Source: Notamacropus eugenii
Lineage: Eukaryota; Chordata; Mammalia; Diprotodontia; Macropodidae
Direction of reading: 5' to 3'
Assembly (NCBI RefSeq): GCF_028372415.1
Contig: NC_092878.1
Span: forward strand, 2,321,501-2,385,500
DNA length: 64,000 bases
The notes under the pieces were generated by a model that saw nothing but the letters and a program-made list of their open reading frames with translations, searched no databases and was not told where the DNA came from. Position numbers and translations under genes: made by a program. Position 1 is the first letter of the stretch, and the number at the start of each line of letters is the position of its first letter. This document shows positions 1-12,145 of this stretch, piece by piece.

Positions 1-1208
1 ATTCTCCACCGTATCTTGTCTTTTCTGCACAGAAGTAGTAAATTACTGTATCAAGAATTCAGGCTCATCGAAGCATTCTTAACTTGGAGAAAGCAAATTA
101 CGTATTTGTTGCCATGGAATAATATGTTTCTAAGTATAAAACAATTTTTTTCTGTTTCATTTATTTGATTTGACTCAGTCTTTGTTTCTGACTCACATAA
201 TGTATAATGGTGTGTTTTCCTTTGAAAAATCAGTGGTTTGTTGATGCATTGAGATCCATAAAGGATTTTAGAGAATCATTTTATTTTTGTCGTAAAGATG
301 TCCATGAAACATTGGCTTAAAAGCCTCCATTTTTGTCATTATTTTTATCTGAATGGGAAATAGCTTTCCAGCTGGCCAGCATCCTACAATCCATCCATCT
401 TGGCTCTGCTAAATGTCACAAGGACTTCTATTATTTTTAGAAGTCACAAGCTGAAACTAACAAGTGATAATGTAAAAGCACTCAGAACATCCATTTAAAT
501 ATTGATATCAGCACCTTTCCAGTTTTATCATTTTATTGAATATTTAATGGCCCAATTTTTTGAGAACACTCCATTTATAAATAGAATAGCTATCTGTAAA
601 TGGCCAAATCAACACTTTTCAAGTTCAGAGAAGAATCCCCAATTTGAGCTAGTCTCTTTACACATTTTTTTTTTGCATTCCTTCTGTCTACATTGTCATT
701 AGTTTTATGTCTTTTTGAAGATGTAATAACTTAAGAAAAATATTTTGTTTCCTTTTGTAAATTTTATAAGATATTCAGGGCTTATTAAAAGTTTAGCGTT
801 TGTATTTGAACCTGAATTTTTTTTCTTTTTGTTGGAAAGATGTTAAGGGATAGGAAGTGCATTAAAAGAACATTTGTTTCTATAAATTCATTTGAAAATT
901 CATTTTCTTTTAGAAGGTAAGATGGTGGGAGTTGGGGTCACATTCTGAAAGGAGCACCTGATCAGTCAAAAAGGAAATAGAAAGGGTGGCTACTCAATAA
1001 ATGTGCTTCAAGCTTTGCACTCCATCTCACATGAAGGTGTCCTTCATGTCTAGAACATGTTCTCTCCTTACCTGTACCTCTTAGCCAAAGGGACACCTTC
1101 CATTCCTGAGGGTTCATGTGATGTCCTTCTAGGAAGTAGGGGCTTTCTACATCAGCTCACTGAAAAATTGGAAAATGTGGAAATTTTTTCATTTTCTTTT
1201 GTATCTAG
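1..1208 (+). other. Probable intron, unique AT-rich sequence
   Basis: No repeat or convincing coding exon is visible in this stretch. It ends in a long pyrimidine tract (about 1177-1207) and a TAG acceptor at 1206-1208, which is why I read it as the intron upstream of the candidate terminal exon. A 66-codon frame at 502-702 has no recognisable similarity and lies in ordinary AT-rich sequence, so I do not count it as a gene. Confidence 0.4.
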
Positions 1209-1280
1209 ATAATGGAAAACTTGGACTCTGGAGCTGGTGAAGAAAATGGGACAACTGACCAACAGAGTATCAGACAGTGA
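1209..1280 (+). CDS. Candidate terminal coding exon of an unidentified gene
   Basis: A strong 3' splice site (T/C-rich tract then TATCTAG) is followed by 23 sense codons and a TGA at 1278-1280. In the frame starting at the first exon base the peptide contains MENLDSGAGEENGTTDQQ and ends in SIRQ. It is acidic, Gly/Glu/Gln-rich and hydrophilic, typical of a disordered C-terminal tail. A second frame ends after only about ten codons and the third meets a stop at once, so this frame is preferred. No further exon is visible downstream, and the following AT-rich DNA with AATAAA signals suits a 3' UTR. I do not recognise the protein. A chance acceptor-plus-frame remains possible because the exon is short. 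Confidence 0.45.
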   Translation: MMENLDSGAGEENGTTDQQSIRQ

Positions 1281-1530
1281 CATTAGGTGAACCTGCAATA
1301 ATCTGTTATACACGTTTTTCTACAAATAGACAATGAAGTTTGATTTTTTTAAAAATACGAATTTTGAATGGGAAATTTGAAAGAATCTCAAATAATTTGT
1401 AATGCTTGCATATGTATTTTTTTATGAGCTGTTTCAAAGAACAGCACAAATAATTAATGTGTATTTTAAGAGCCAAAATGTTAGTTGTGCCTTCACCTTA
1501 AATAAAAGCATATGGCCTGTGCAATTTTCA
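1281..1530 (+). other. Putative proximal 3' UTR with poly(A) signal
   Basis: This AT-rich sequence lies directly after the candidate stop codon and carries a canonical AATAAA at 1501-1506. It is repeat-free. If the upstream exon is real, this is the first plausible mRNA end, giving a short 3' UTR isoform. Confidence 0.35.
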
Positions 1531-2117
1531 GATGCATTGGATGCAGAATATTTTTTTTAAGCATATCTTGCCCCTAGGCCTCTGGATAAATACTTTTCTT
1601 CTGGCTTGAATTTGGTTCCATGACTAGTGACAAACTGCTATTTTTATCACAGTGAGCCTTTGAACAGATTGTACTGTAAAAGAATCATACAAATATCTTA
1701 CTAGTTCTTATAAACATATAGAAATAGCTAAAATATAAAAGAAAGCAGTTCCCTAATTTTTTAATTAAATTAATAATAACTGATCCTCTCAAGTAAGCTG
1801 GGCATAAAATGTTAGAGTTTGGGGAATATACACAAAATATTATTTTTTTATGTAATATAGTGCAAGAAAGACAACTTTAAAATTGGGAGCCAAGTTAAGA
1901 ATTTAATATAAAATATCTTGTTATAACCTTTCTTCCAAGAGCTATTGAAAAAATAGGTGACTAAGATTTTAGTCACTGACATCAGAAATTAAATCTGTTT
2001 TCTAATAGCTTGTCATATCTTGACATGGTAACTTTCATTTTTTCATGAACATCCGATGTGGCTTGGGTGACTGTAATCATGTGGTGGCAAACGGTAGCCT
2101 GGTAATACACAAAGTGC

Positions 2118-2262
2118 AGTGTGATTGAAAGAACACTAAATTGTCCAGAGCCTCGGCTGTAGTCCCTCTAGCCACGCTGACTTCTCTGCTTTGGTTTCCT
2201 CACCTGGGAAAGGATTCTATTAGGTGAACTTTTGAAGTTCATTCTTGTTCTGATATTCTATG
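2118..2262 (+). mobile_element. Degenerate MIR/tRNA-type SINE
   Basis: A line of weak matches to the tRNA-SINE/MIR order is visible: a 'GAAAGAACACT' head, a region resembling 'CTCTGCTTTGGTTTCCTCACCTG', and a tail ending TTCTATGATTT. The middle is shortened. The family is an inference from the order of these words. Confidence 0.5.
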
Positions 2263-2714
2263 ATTTAAGGCTTATTGAATTAGGAATCTGGCAATTAATC
2301 CAAAGACATAAATCCAGGTCTCCTGGAAGTCAGTGAGTCAAAAAATTGCCTTTATGCCTTTTTTTTTCACTTTTGCTCTTCCTGTGAATTCCTAAACAAA
2401 AAGTGATTGTGCAACTGCCAAGATAGCATAGTTCAGTAAATAATTTACAAAATATGTATGATATGTGGCTAGGATCTTCTATTTTTAAGGACAAAGTATT
2501 ACTAAGCCATAGCTAATTTTTCTCTTTTTCAAAGATCAGGAAATGACACACATAATTTGTACTATAAGGGAATTCAGTTCTTTGGTTTAATGTTTAATTT
2601 TGCATAAGTTAATTACCAATGGAGGGGGCTAAAGTGATTTAAACATAGCTTTTTAAAACAATTCCCTTTGAGTCATCTGAATGCCAGGATGCTTATTTTT
2701 TCTTAGTGTATTTA

Positions 2715-2885
2715 ATGATCAGAGGCCACAGAATTTAAGAACTTGTGGGACCCTTAAGAATCTTCTAGTCTTGTCCCCTTCAGTTTGAAAATGTAGAAAC
2801 TAAAGTCCAGAGAGTTAGTGAGCCAAGTTAAGGCTTGTTAGTGCCATACTGGGGACCAGAACCTAGGTTTTTGTAGGTTCTTAAC
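2715..2885 (+). mobile_element. Old interspersed repeat, 'GACCTTAGAG…GCCCAGAGAG' family
   Basis: This stretch has the order 'GGGACCCTTAAGAATCTTCTAGTC', then 'AAACTAAAGTCCAGAGAG', then 'GGGGACCAGAACCTAGG'. The same order recurs at about 18335-18530, 46545-46740 and 48255-48505, so it is a dispersed family with MIR-like features. Confidence 0.45.
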
Positions 2886-4094
2886 GAATGCCTTATCTGG
2901 GACAGAACAATTAAGCTTGGCTTCCTAAAATGGTTTCTTACTGAGAATCCAGTTTATTTGGCATACTCTGATAGTGAAAGAAAGATTAAGATAAAATTGC
3001 TTGAGAAGCTTCATCTATATTTTGATGTATAGTGTCAATAATATTTTCCTTCTAAAGATTCTTTTGCAAAAGCACTATTTCATCTAAACTCTGACAGTAA
3101 AAGCCTTAAAAACATGATAGGCAATTATCATTTTCTGCTTTAGCACATTAAGCCAAGTTTGTGATTTTTTTTCTGTTGTATATGCCTTAAAATAAAAATT
3201 CTGTTTCATATAATTGAGGTAATTATTTATAATAATTTTAATTTGATAATCTTTCTACTTCTTGAGATGTTTTCCAGTTTGAAAATGTGAGCCCTCTGGT
3301 ACCATTTCCTTTATTTCTAAGCATTGGCTTTATCAATGCTTTCAACGGCAAAACTTACTTTTAGTTAAAACTATCAAAAGAACTTAACCATAGGAAGTTA
3401 TTTTTAACTATCATCAAAGGCAGTGTGTTCTTAAAAAGTTAGATTGATCAATGCAAGAACTCGAATATAACTTAACAAGTTAAGTAAAAATAATGTGCAG
3501 TTATTAAAGAAGGTAAAACTCAAGTTTGATCGTTTTAAGGAGCACTGTACAAAGTGACCTAATCACTGAAAGCAAAGTTCAAAACAATCTCAAATGACTA
3601 AAACTGAGAGGACAGGACTTAGTATTAGAGGCTGAGATTTTCTTTTTTTACCCTGCTAGTTCCAGGAGAAACAAAGTTTCCTTTTTGAGCTTGTCTTATA
3701 AAACAATAAACTTGTATTTATTTGTCCTTAACACCAATAGCAAAAAATTGTAACTAGTATGAGGTATATAAAACTACTTCTAGATTATTGAATATTCCTT
3801 CTATGTGTGATATGTATGTAAATGTTTATATGCATATAACTTTTATTTATTTAGATTCAGATTCTACTGAAGTGTGAAGCCATTGAGGTGGGGGAGAGGA
3901 TCCCAACGTTCCCCTCCGTTTAGTTTTCCTAAAATCAGATTATAACATGTGCACTTGAGAATCTTTTTAACTTCCTTATCCTTTTATTTCGACTTGCCTA
4001 AAAACTTAACTTTTAAATTATTTCTTAGAGGGTAAGTTCTATGGCTTTTTTTTTTTCAGTGAGAATTTTGGCCTGTTGGACTAAATTTTACTAA

Positions 4095-4168
4095 GCCTTG
4101 CAAGTTCTTCCTACTCACAGTGCAGGGCACACAACAGGTGCTTGGTAGATGTTCATTGAATTGAATTC
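4095..4168 (+). mobile_element. L2 3'-end fragment
   Basis: The words 'GTGCAGGGCACACAACAGGTGC' and 'GTTCATTGAATTGAATT' match the usual L2 terminus (GTGCCTGGCACATAGTAGGTGC…AATAAATG…TTGAATTGAA). Only the last about 70 bp remain. Confidence 0.5.
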
Positions 4169-5509
4169 TGATTTCTGCATTGAAAAAAAGTTATTTTTAG
4201 TATTTCTGAATATTAAACATTTGAATTGGTGTATATATGCTTAGTTAGTGAAACATCTATCTTAATCTTAGCCAATGAGATTTTTTTTAAAAAAAAAGAC
4301 TGCTTTTCATTCTAGTGGAAGGCATTGGGTTAGGATTATTTTCTATTTCTCACAGATACTGACTGTGATTATATGACCTTGGGCAAGTCTGTATTGCACA
4401 AACACAGCTTCTGCCTGATTTAAGGTCACGTTCAATCAGCTTTGTTATTTTTGTCTACATAATGCCAAATCAAGCTTGCAGATTTAATGTTCAGCTCTCT
4501 TTTTCATTTTGTAGATGCTTGGTCCTCTGAAAATTCATGTAAAATTACTGTCCTCTTTACCAAATGAAAAATTATAAGGAAAAAATGCACAATAATATCT
4601 TCCACTTAGATGCTTCTTCATAGTTTTCAAAATGCTTTCCTCAAAACAACCATGAAAGATAGGTATATGTCATATATAAAATCACTTGGAGTTTCTCAAA
4701 CAAAAAAATAAACATATTGAAGATGCCTGAATTGAATTGCTAAACTTTTTGTACTTTATACATTTAGAAGGTATAAGTTCATAATTTAGGACAAATGTTT
4801 TTGTTTCTGTGGAAAAAATTAGGATTTAAAAAAGATATTTAAAAAAAGTTTTCATCGAACACTCAGAAGCCAATCATTGTTAGCTCTAAAAAAGGAACAT
4901 CTGAGATAAGTAATGAAAAATAGTAGGAAATATAACTGTGAATCATTACTCCACTTGAAAATCCACTAAACCATTTGTAAGTAGCTTTATTTCTACAAGG
5001 GTAAACATTTGTCAAACGTTAAGACCATTTACTAACCTGAAGACAAATCAGTTTATTAGCTTTAGGTTCTGCTAACTCTTACTTGCAGTTTATTTTGTAA
5101 AGTGGCCCAAAATATCATTCAGCTCAAATATGCAGAAAAAGACTTATTTGTAAAATATCAGTGTTTTTTAAATATCAAATGGTTGCATTTTCATTGCCTA
5201 CTTGATTAATTTAATGTGACATTTATTTTTTTAATAATTTAATGGAATATTTATCATTTGGATTTCAGTGTTTATACTAACTTAAAACTTAACACTACTA
5301 GCTTTCTTTTGGCATTTTAAAGTAAATTTGAAGTTTTTTCAATTAGGACAGTTATGCATTGTGCTTTGAACTACCACTATGATATGCAAATACTGACAGG
5401 ATAAAACAATATTTTAACTGTAATTAATGAACCTTGATAATAAAAACATTTTCTTTTTTAAAAATTATTGTGGCAGTTTTATAATTTGAATTATGAAAAA
5501 ATTTTGCAA

Positions 5510-6030
5510 CTTTGAGACCTTGTTGGAATGGTCGACTTTTACATAATCATCAGTTACAGGAGAGACCTCAGGGTATCAGTCTGCACAATAACACCTCACA
5601 AGAAGTCATCCAGCCTGTCCTAGAAGACCTCGAAGAAGGAAGAAGTTCCAGGCAGCTCATTCTGGTGTTGGACAGCTCCAATTGTCAGCGTTGGAAAGTT
5701 TTTCCTGACACTGAACCTAAATTTTTCTCTGCAACTTGCACCCATTACTCATGGTTTAGTTCCTTTGGTCTAGATAAAATAAATCTAATCCCTCCTCCTC
5801 TTGACAGCATTTCAGATATCTAAAGATTAGTACCAGGTCCCCATTCGAGTCTTGCCTTCTTCAGGCTTAACATCATCTATTTGTTCAACTGATCCTCATC
5901 AACATGGACTCAAGGCCCTTCACCCTTCCAGTTATTCTCCTCTAGACACTTTCCAAGTTTATCAATGTCCTCTTTAAACTGTGGTGCCCAAAACTTAACA
6001 CAAAATTCCATATGTAAATTAAATTGATTC
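5510..6030 (-). mobile_element. CR1/L3-clade LINE fragment, antisense
   Basis: On the plus strand this shows the antisense signature seen in amniote CR1 elements: 'ATCTAATCCCTCCTCCTC', then 'CTTGCCTTCTTCAGGCTTAACAT', 'ACTCAAGGCCCTTCACCCT', 'CTCCTCTAGACACTTTCCAA', and 'AACTGTGGTGCCCAAAACTT'. The 103-codon frame here (5512-5823) lies across this repeat and is not a gene. Confidence 0.65.
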
Positions 6031-6174
6031 AAAATAATTTCTAATGGATTACTTAGACATCAGCTCTAATGAAAATTGTGATTGGGTTGGACTACACTGG
6101 TATCTCCATGTTCAAAATTAAGATTAAGAAGCATTCTTGGTTGTAGCCAACTTGTCATAGTTATTTCCACCTGT

Positions 6175-6480
6175 GTTGCACTGTTCCCACAACCTGGAAT
6201 GCTCCCTCCCTTTCTGTCTATCCAAATCATATCTATCTTTAAAATTTTACTTCAAGTCCATGAAACCTGATCATTCCTGTTCACATTAGTACTCTGTATC
6301 CTGCTCTCACTTAGTCTGTACTACATATTTCAGTACTTATTCATTTTTTTAGCCTGTATTCTCTAATTGTTTTGCATGTTTGTTCTCAGTGGAGAACATA
6401 AGCTCCTTTAGGATTAGAATTATGTCATAAACATTTTAGTGTCTCCCACACACACAGTAGACTAACTCAGTAAATATCTT
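6175..6480 (+). mobile_element. Diverged L2 3' region
   Basis: The stretch resembles the L2 3' end in order: a 'CTGGAATGCTCCCTCCC' block, 'TACTTCAAGTCC', 'AGCTCCTTTAGGATTAGAATTATG', then 'CAGTAAATATCTTTAGAG'. Divergence is high and the boundaries are approximate. Confidence 0.5.
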
Positions 6481-7890
6481 TAGAGTTGTAACTTTTTCCT
6501 CTTAAGATTTCTTAACAGGCTAAGCAATAATCTGAGGAAATCATCCATCAATAAACTATTTGAAAATTTTGTAACAGGTCAAATTGTCTTTTTTTAAGGG
6601 GAAGAAAGACATTGTTATTCTCTAAAGGGCAGAGTTATTTCTCCGAGATGATTTAGCTTTTCCCCTTGTCTGGAATATGTGGATAGAGACTAGATGAGGT
6701 CTTTGAATTCCTTCCCAGGTATTTCAGTCCATGAAACAAGAAATGGGGGAGAGGGGGGGATACGTGGGGGAATGCTCTTAAGGGGGATTTCATTTAATAG
6801 ACTCAAACACTTACACAAATGTGGAAGACTTCCAAATGATTTGCATGTACAATGCAGAAAAATTATTCACATTAGAATTCTGATTAAAACAAAAAATGCA
6901 GTTTATATTTTATATTAATCACTTGGATTATGGTTCGTTTATGCCCTGCCAACTGTTCTGACCCAGAAGGGAAGTATTTTATATCATGAAAATTCAACAT
7001 TATAGCCAACCTGCTGATGAGCCTTTAGAGATAGCTAGGTTGGTCATTGAACAAAAGGCAGTTGATCCCTTGACTGGCTCTTACTTGAAGGCTTTCCCAT
7101 TTGATAAAATATGCCAGAGCATTGGATTAGAAGTAGAGAGATGTCTAAAACATTCTGCAAACTGGTATCTAAATTCTGAAAGGTTTATTGCCATAAGATT
7201 AACTACCAAGTATAATTTGAGGGGCTCACACCACGTTATGAAGATTGTCCATTAAGGTGTGAGGGACTAAGCCTACTGATTAAATCAAAGGTCTTTTTTT
7301 AAGTATTTTAAATTTATATATGCATAGATTTGTAAAACCTGAAATTCAATAAGTGATGACTAAGATGAGAAAAAGTTATCCTTAATTTCGGAACCCTACA
7401 ATATGTCAAAATTATCTTAATCATTGGAAGTCAACCAGTCTAGTATAGTTATTTTATGTTTGTGAGTTTCACTGGATCTTTGTGCGAGCTGTAATTAGCT
7501 TTTAATTGCCCTGAGCTGTATCAGACTAAGGCTAGCTGAAGACTGTCCCCTTAGGATCCTCATGAAAACAAGATGAGAATCTCTTGAGACTAGCCAAGCC
7601 TCATTTATTTTTATACCTTTCCATTTACAGTTCTATTTGTTTTAGATTTTAGGTTTTTCTTAAACTAGGTTGTAATTTTAACATGGGTTTTGGTGGTTAG
7701 ATGGTGCATATGTTGCAGTGTCTGAGTTAGAGGTATATAGGTAATAGCATTTGAATTGCAAAATAAAAGCTTTCTCTGGTGCTCTAGCCACCTTTTTTCT
7801 AACTAACATTCTATATAATTGTAAACTTCAAAACATTTTAAAACAAAGTGGTAATGGAGGCAGAAAATGTGAAGCCAGAGAATCATGTTG
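6481..7890. other. No supported gene; one uncharacterised frame at 6986-7255
   Basis: I see no recognisable repeat or exon. An 89-codon plus-strand frame (6986-7255) starts MKIQHYSQPADEPLEIARLV and has a balanced amino-acid composition for an AT-rich region, but it has no splice context, no family resemblance and no CpG or promoter context. I treat it as unassigned. Confidence 0.4.
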
Positions 7891-7894
7891 AAAA

Positions 7895-8260
7895 TGTGCT
7901 CACCTTTTTATATGAGCTGATGCAGAGCCAGGAAAACAGTGTACACAGTTACTACATTGATGCAATGGAAGGAGCCAAAACTCAGAAGCTAAATATGCTT
8001 CAGTAAAGTTTCAAGCTTGTCCCTGAAAAAGAGATTAGAAAATGTACCTCCCTCCACTCACATAGAGAAGTAGGGCATTATGAGAGTGGAATGTTATATA
8101 TACAATAAGACTCAGTTGATGTGTTGGTTAGGTTTGCTAAACTGCTTCCTTTTTTATTGCAAGAGATGGTTCACTGAGTAGGGAAAGGAGAGGGAGAGGG
8201 AGAGAAAGATTCAGAAATAAAGGTGATACAAATATTTTTAAAAAGCAAAAAAAAATTAAG
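7895..8260 (+). mobile_element. Diverged L1 3' end
   Basis: It contains 'ATATGAGCTGATGCAGAGCC', 'GAAAACAGTGTACACAGTTAC' and 'GGGAAAGGAGAGGGAGAGGG', followed by an A-rich end. These are the same words, in the same order, as the better-preserved L1 at 18641-19609 (ATGAACTGATGCTGAGTG; ACACTGTACACAGTAACAAC; AGGGAGGGAGGGGAAAG). Confidence 0.65.
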
Positions 8261-9170
8261 AGAAAATGTACTTACCTATTTAAGGCTCACTTTCTGAAGT
8301 TTTTCAGAAAACACTGAGGTCTCACTGAGTTGAATAGCAGTAACCCATTATTAAATGGCATCAATTGGTCCTTTTAAACATGTAGCAGTGGAAAACGTGC
8401 CTCACTGCAACTCTTCATGCCATCCTATTATCTCTTATCATCCAAAAGTGTTTAGGTGAATAATGCAATCTGGGTAAATATTCTCATCTGGGTTCTCTCA
8501 AATTCTCAAAACATGATCATAAGCACAGTAATACTTCTATCTCAGGTTGAGAACTTGGGAGTTAGCGCTTATATAAATACTATCGGACTTCGCCTGCGGA
8601 ATCTATGACGCTCATGTTTTGAGAACAAATATCTCATCTTTCCACATGCTCTGTTAGAAAAATATTGCTCTGGATAATTGAGTGCAGATTATGGAACCAT
8701 AACAAGTTTCTAGTGGGGGGAAAAAACCACAACCTGGGGTGGGGGAGGGGCTGCTACGTTTGGTTTTATGATACTTCTATTTTTTGTCCAGCTAGGTTAA
8801 TTTCATTCATTATATCCTCACATTTCCTTCAAAGGAGGTAATTTAGTATTTAATTTGGTAGTCCCAGTGATAAAACCCTTCATCAACACAAAGGCTTAGC
8901 TCCATTCAAAGGGGAATTGCTCTCTATGGATACTGGTAAATCACTGTAGTTTATGTCATAATCCAGCACCCTGGGGCCACTTAATAATATTTATCATGTT
9001 TTGAGCCTTAAAGCTATTTATGAAGAGAAGTTTTCTTCAAGAATCCCTTAATGAGGAAGATGGATTATAAAATATACATACTGGGTGTGTAAAGCTACAT
9101 GTGTCTCATTTTCCTCCTACATGTATTTCTCCACATGTGGTCTCTCTTGTCCTACTTGAAGGAAAAATAT
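8261..9170. other. No gene recognised; unique sequence with a small CpG-bearing patch
   Basis: Mostly plain AT-rich DNA with a short G run near 8735-8752. A TATATAAATA at about 8571-8580 is followed within 30 bp by several CpGs in otherwise CpG-poor DNA (see findings). No exon is supported. Confidence 0.35.
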
Positions 9171-9171
9171 T

Positions 9172-9310
9172 TCTTTTTTTTATATGATCATTTTATTTAT
9201 TTTTAATGTTCTACAATCACTACCATAAAACTTAGATTTTTTTCTCCCTGCCTACCCCATCCCTCCCCAAGACGACATACAATTCTATATAGGATCTACA
9301 CATACAAGGA
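9172..9310 (-). mobile_element. L1 3' UTR fragment, antisense
   Basis: The plus strand carries a T-rich start followed by 'CTACAATCACTACCATAAAA', 'CTACCCCATCCCTCCCC', and 'CATACAATTCTATATAGG'. I recognise this order as an antisense marsupial LINE 3' UTR. It is short and bounded by plain sequence. Confidence 0.5.
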
Positions 9311-10204
9311 AAAATATTTCTTGTGAGCATGGACCACTAATCTGAAAGCTTAATAGTGGTTTATTAGTCCTCTTCTCACTTGTTGTTAAAAGTACCTTCC
9401 TTTTGCAATCCCTAAAGCACTACATAATTGCTGTCAGTTAGAATTCTTAGAGCTTCTCCTCTGCATTGTTATTCAAGGTTATATTTCCAACTTTTTTCAA
9501 TGAATCCACCAGGAAAAGTACCCAAGTGAAGTTATACCAAAGTTTTAAATTCTTATTTGGTTTCTTGATTTCTAAAATCCTTCCACTTCATTCCAATTTG
9601 AGTGAATTCTCCTACTTTAGGTGACATTTTTCAGGGATGAATGACCTTAATAATTTGGATTTTAGCTGGATACAATATATGAGTTTAGACAAACTTGTTA
9701 AAAGGAGAAATAAATGCTTATGCTTCACATCTTGACTCTTCAGTAAATCCTATTTAACATTCACCTTCCCATCATTCAACACTCCTTGAGACACAATCCA
9801 AATACAATAGCAAATTTCTCAGAGGAAAGTTCACAGCTCATAAAGCACTTGAATGTGTTTTTAAAATAATTCATAATAACTTTTTGGAAACTGTCCTGGC
9901 AATCCAGGAGAAAGTGGAAAAAGTGAGAGAAAAGGAGTCCATTACTGATCTCATTACAGCTTAACCAAAAAAGGAGGGGGAATGGACTGCTTTGTCAGGT
10001 AGTGGATTTGCCCTCACTAGATATCTTCTAGTTTACCATTTGTCCAGATTTGTTGCAGAGGGGATTCTCTCTCAGGTATGGATTGTACTAGATAGTTTCT
10101 GAGGTTTTTTCCAACTCTAATTGTGTCATTCAGCTTTTAAGCTATGTTCAAGTTTAAAATTTTTTTAAAAAAAAGGAAAATGACATGATTCCTGCTCTGA
10201 AGGA
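9311..10204. other. No gene recognised; short MIR-type tail at about 10083-10135
   Basis: AT-rich unique sequence. The segment near 10083 (GTACTAGATAGTTTCTGAGG…CCAACTCTAA) resembles the end of a MIR-type SINE. Nothing else is supported. Confidence 0.35.
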
Positions 10205-12140
10205 AATTTTAATTTAATAGGGAAGATAGATATAGTATATAAAGAAATAAGTATGGTTCAATGCAAAATATAATAAAAGCAAAGAAAAGACCTAGACAAG
10301 TTTCTGTAAAAACTTTTGAGAAGTGAGAGAAGATCCCTTTCAGCTGGGAAATCATGGAAAGCTTTGTGAAGAAGGTGACATTTGAGCTGTACCCAGAAAG
10401 AAAAGAAGGATTTCCACAGTGGAAGATGTGGAAGGAGGGTTCTCCTCTCATATAGAAGGGCCAGTTTGGCTGGAAAATATAATGTGTAAAAAGGAATGAT
10501 GTCAAAAAAGTCACAAATGATTGAGAGTCTCACCTCAAGTAAGGTGAGTTTGAATTTTATCCAGTAAAAAGCTCCTGAAGGTTTTTGAGCAAGGGAGGGA
10601 CATTGTCATTCCTGTGCATGAGAAAGATTATTTTGGCAGCTCTGTAGAATGGATTGGAAAGGAGAGAAACTGGATTTGTAGTACTCTAGAAGAGATGAAC
10701 TAGTGTGGTGTCAGTGTGAGTGGAAAGAAGACAAATGTGAAAGAAATTACCAAGAGAGAATAGACTGAATTTCACAACATCCACAGAAATAGGAAAATTT
10801 GGAGGAAGAGTAAATTTTGGGAGGATTATGATGGGTTCATTTTTGAACATGAGTTGGGATATTCAGGTGGAGATGCTTAGCAGACAACTGGAAATATAGA
10901 AATTGAGTTTGGCAAAGAAATTTTGGCTAGATGTATTCTTTAGGACTCCTCTGGCTAGAGATGAGATAAATGAAGTCATGAGAGTGGATAAGGTCCTCAA
11001 GGGGAAGAGTATGGAAAGAGAAAAATGAACCTGCGAAGGGGACTGAGAAGAGATAGGAGAACCAGGTTGGATAAAGCCACAACAGAGATAATATTGAAAA
11101 TGAGGAACATCAAATTATCAGTCACATGTTAGCAATATCAAATGCTAAATCAAATGCTAAAGGTCAAGGAATAAGGAATGAGAAGGGTTGGTGATTTGAC
11201 AGTTTAGAGGTTATTAGCAATTTCACTAGAAGAAACTTTGTAGGGCCCTTTAATGAAGAAATGAGGATATATATTAAGAAAATACAAGCAAACGGGATGG
11301 ATGCTTATTTCTAAAAATTGAGTTGAAAGAGGAAGAGTGATGAGGGTTGATGGTTTGTGGGACCAGCAAGAACCAAAGAAAGATTCTTGGGATCAGAAAA
11401 CCTGAGCATGTTTTGTAGGTAAAGAGAAGGGATCCGGGGAGAGGGAGAAATGAGATGAAAAGAAATCAGAAAGGATAACAAGGCTTCGGATTCAAATCTA
11501 AAACAAAGGAACTGTGTCACTGGATGATCTCTTAGGCCCTTATTTGATCCTCTAATCCTATGAGAAAGAGGGAATGATTGATGAGGCAAAGTCCTGAGGA
11601 ACAAGGAAGGGGAATAGTTAGACTTGGCAAGGAGGAAGACGTCCTCTAAGACTAAAGAAAAAAGAACAAAAAAAAGGCAGAAAGGAACTCCTTGGGTGTG
11701 GAAAAGAATGGATGATGGCTATAAGCCGTCAAGTAGGAGACAAGTGAAGTTATCTTGGAAGCAATGGAAGGAGTAGAAGGAGAGTTGAGAACTTAAGGTA
11801 TTAAGAGGTTTGGAAAAGCTACCATTGAGAATGTGATGAGTCAACTAGAACTGAAACCATAGACCTCTTGATATTTGATAGCATGAAGTTGTGGTCAGCA
11901 TAGTTCCATGACTTCCTCCAGCAGCAGTGAGAGAGCAGGAGCTTCCTGCAGCAGGACAAAGTAGGAGTGACCAACAAGGGTAGGAAATAGCCAAAGGGCA
12001 AAGGAACAGATTAATAGGGTGGGCAGTGATTTGTTGAGTGGTTGGATATGGTCAAGACTAAACAGGAATAAGGCATTGGGAGATGAGAGAGGAAACAAGG
12101 ACCAGAGGTAGAAGCAACAGTGTTTACTCTTTTCCTCCAA
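10205..12140 (-). mobile_element. Long L2-clade LINE, antisense, decayed
   Basis: A purine-rich plus strand holds the antisense L2-type signature in order: 'GATTTCCACAGTGG', 'AATTTTATCCAGTAAAAAGC', 'AGGTCAAGGAATAAGGAATGAGAAGG', and 'TTCCTCCAGCAGCAGTGAGAG' near the end. The same family appears on the plus strand at 16250-17600, where a reverse-transcriptase motif can be read. Frames at 10209-10533, 11311-11604 and 11819-12140 are antisense or shadow frames of this LINE, not genes. Confidence 0.6.
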
Positions 12141-12145
12141 TTACA

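Larger units (their letters stand above)
1531..5500 (+). other. Possible distal 3' UTR or intergenic AT-rich DNA
   Basis: No coding frame is supported here. Further AATAAA signals occur at about 3191, 3705 and 5439; the one at 3705 is followed by a T/GT-rich stretch as expected for a cleavage site. Many vertebrate genes with regulatory tails have 3' UTRs of 2-5 kb, so this could be transcribed, but sequence alone cannot say where the transcript ends. A few old SINE/LINE fragments are embedded and listed separately. Confidence 0.3.

Noticed and set aside
909..922. Acceptor-like TTTTAG followed after AAG by GTAAGA (a 3-nt microexon)
   Set aside because: Both signals look good, but a three-base exon has no other support and such juxtapositions arise by chance in T-rich DNA.
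5512..5823. 103-codon plus-strand frame
   Set aside because: It lies antisense across a CR1/L3-type LINE fragment.
6986..7255. 89-codon plus-strand frame with fairly balanced composition
   Set aside because: No splice sites, promoter or family similarity was found, and a frame of this length is not rare over 64 kb.
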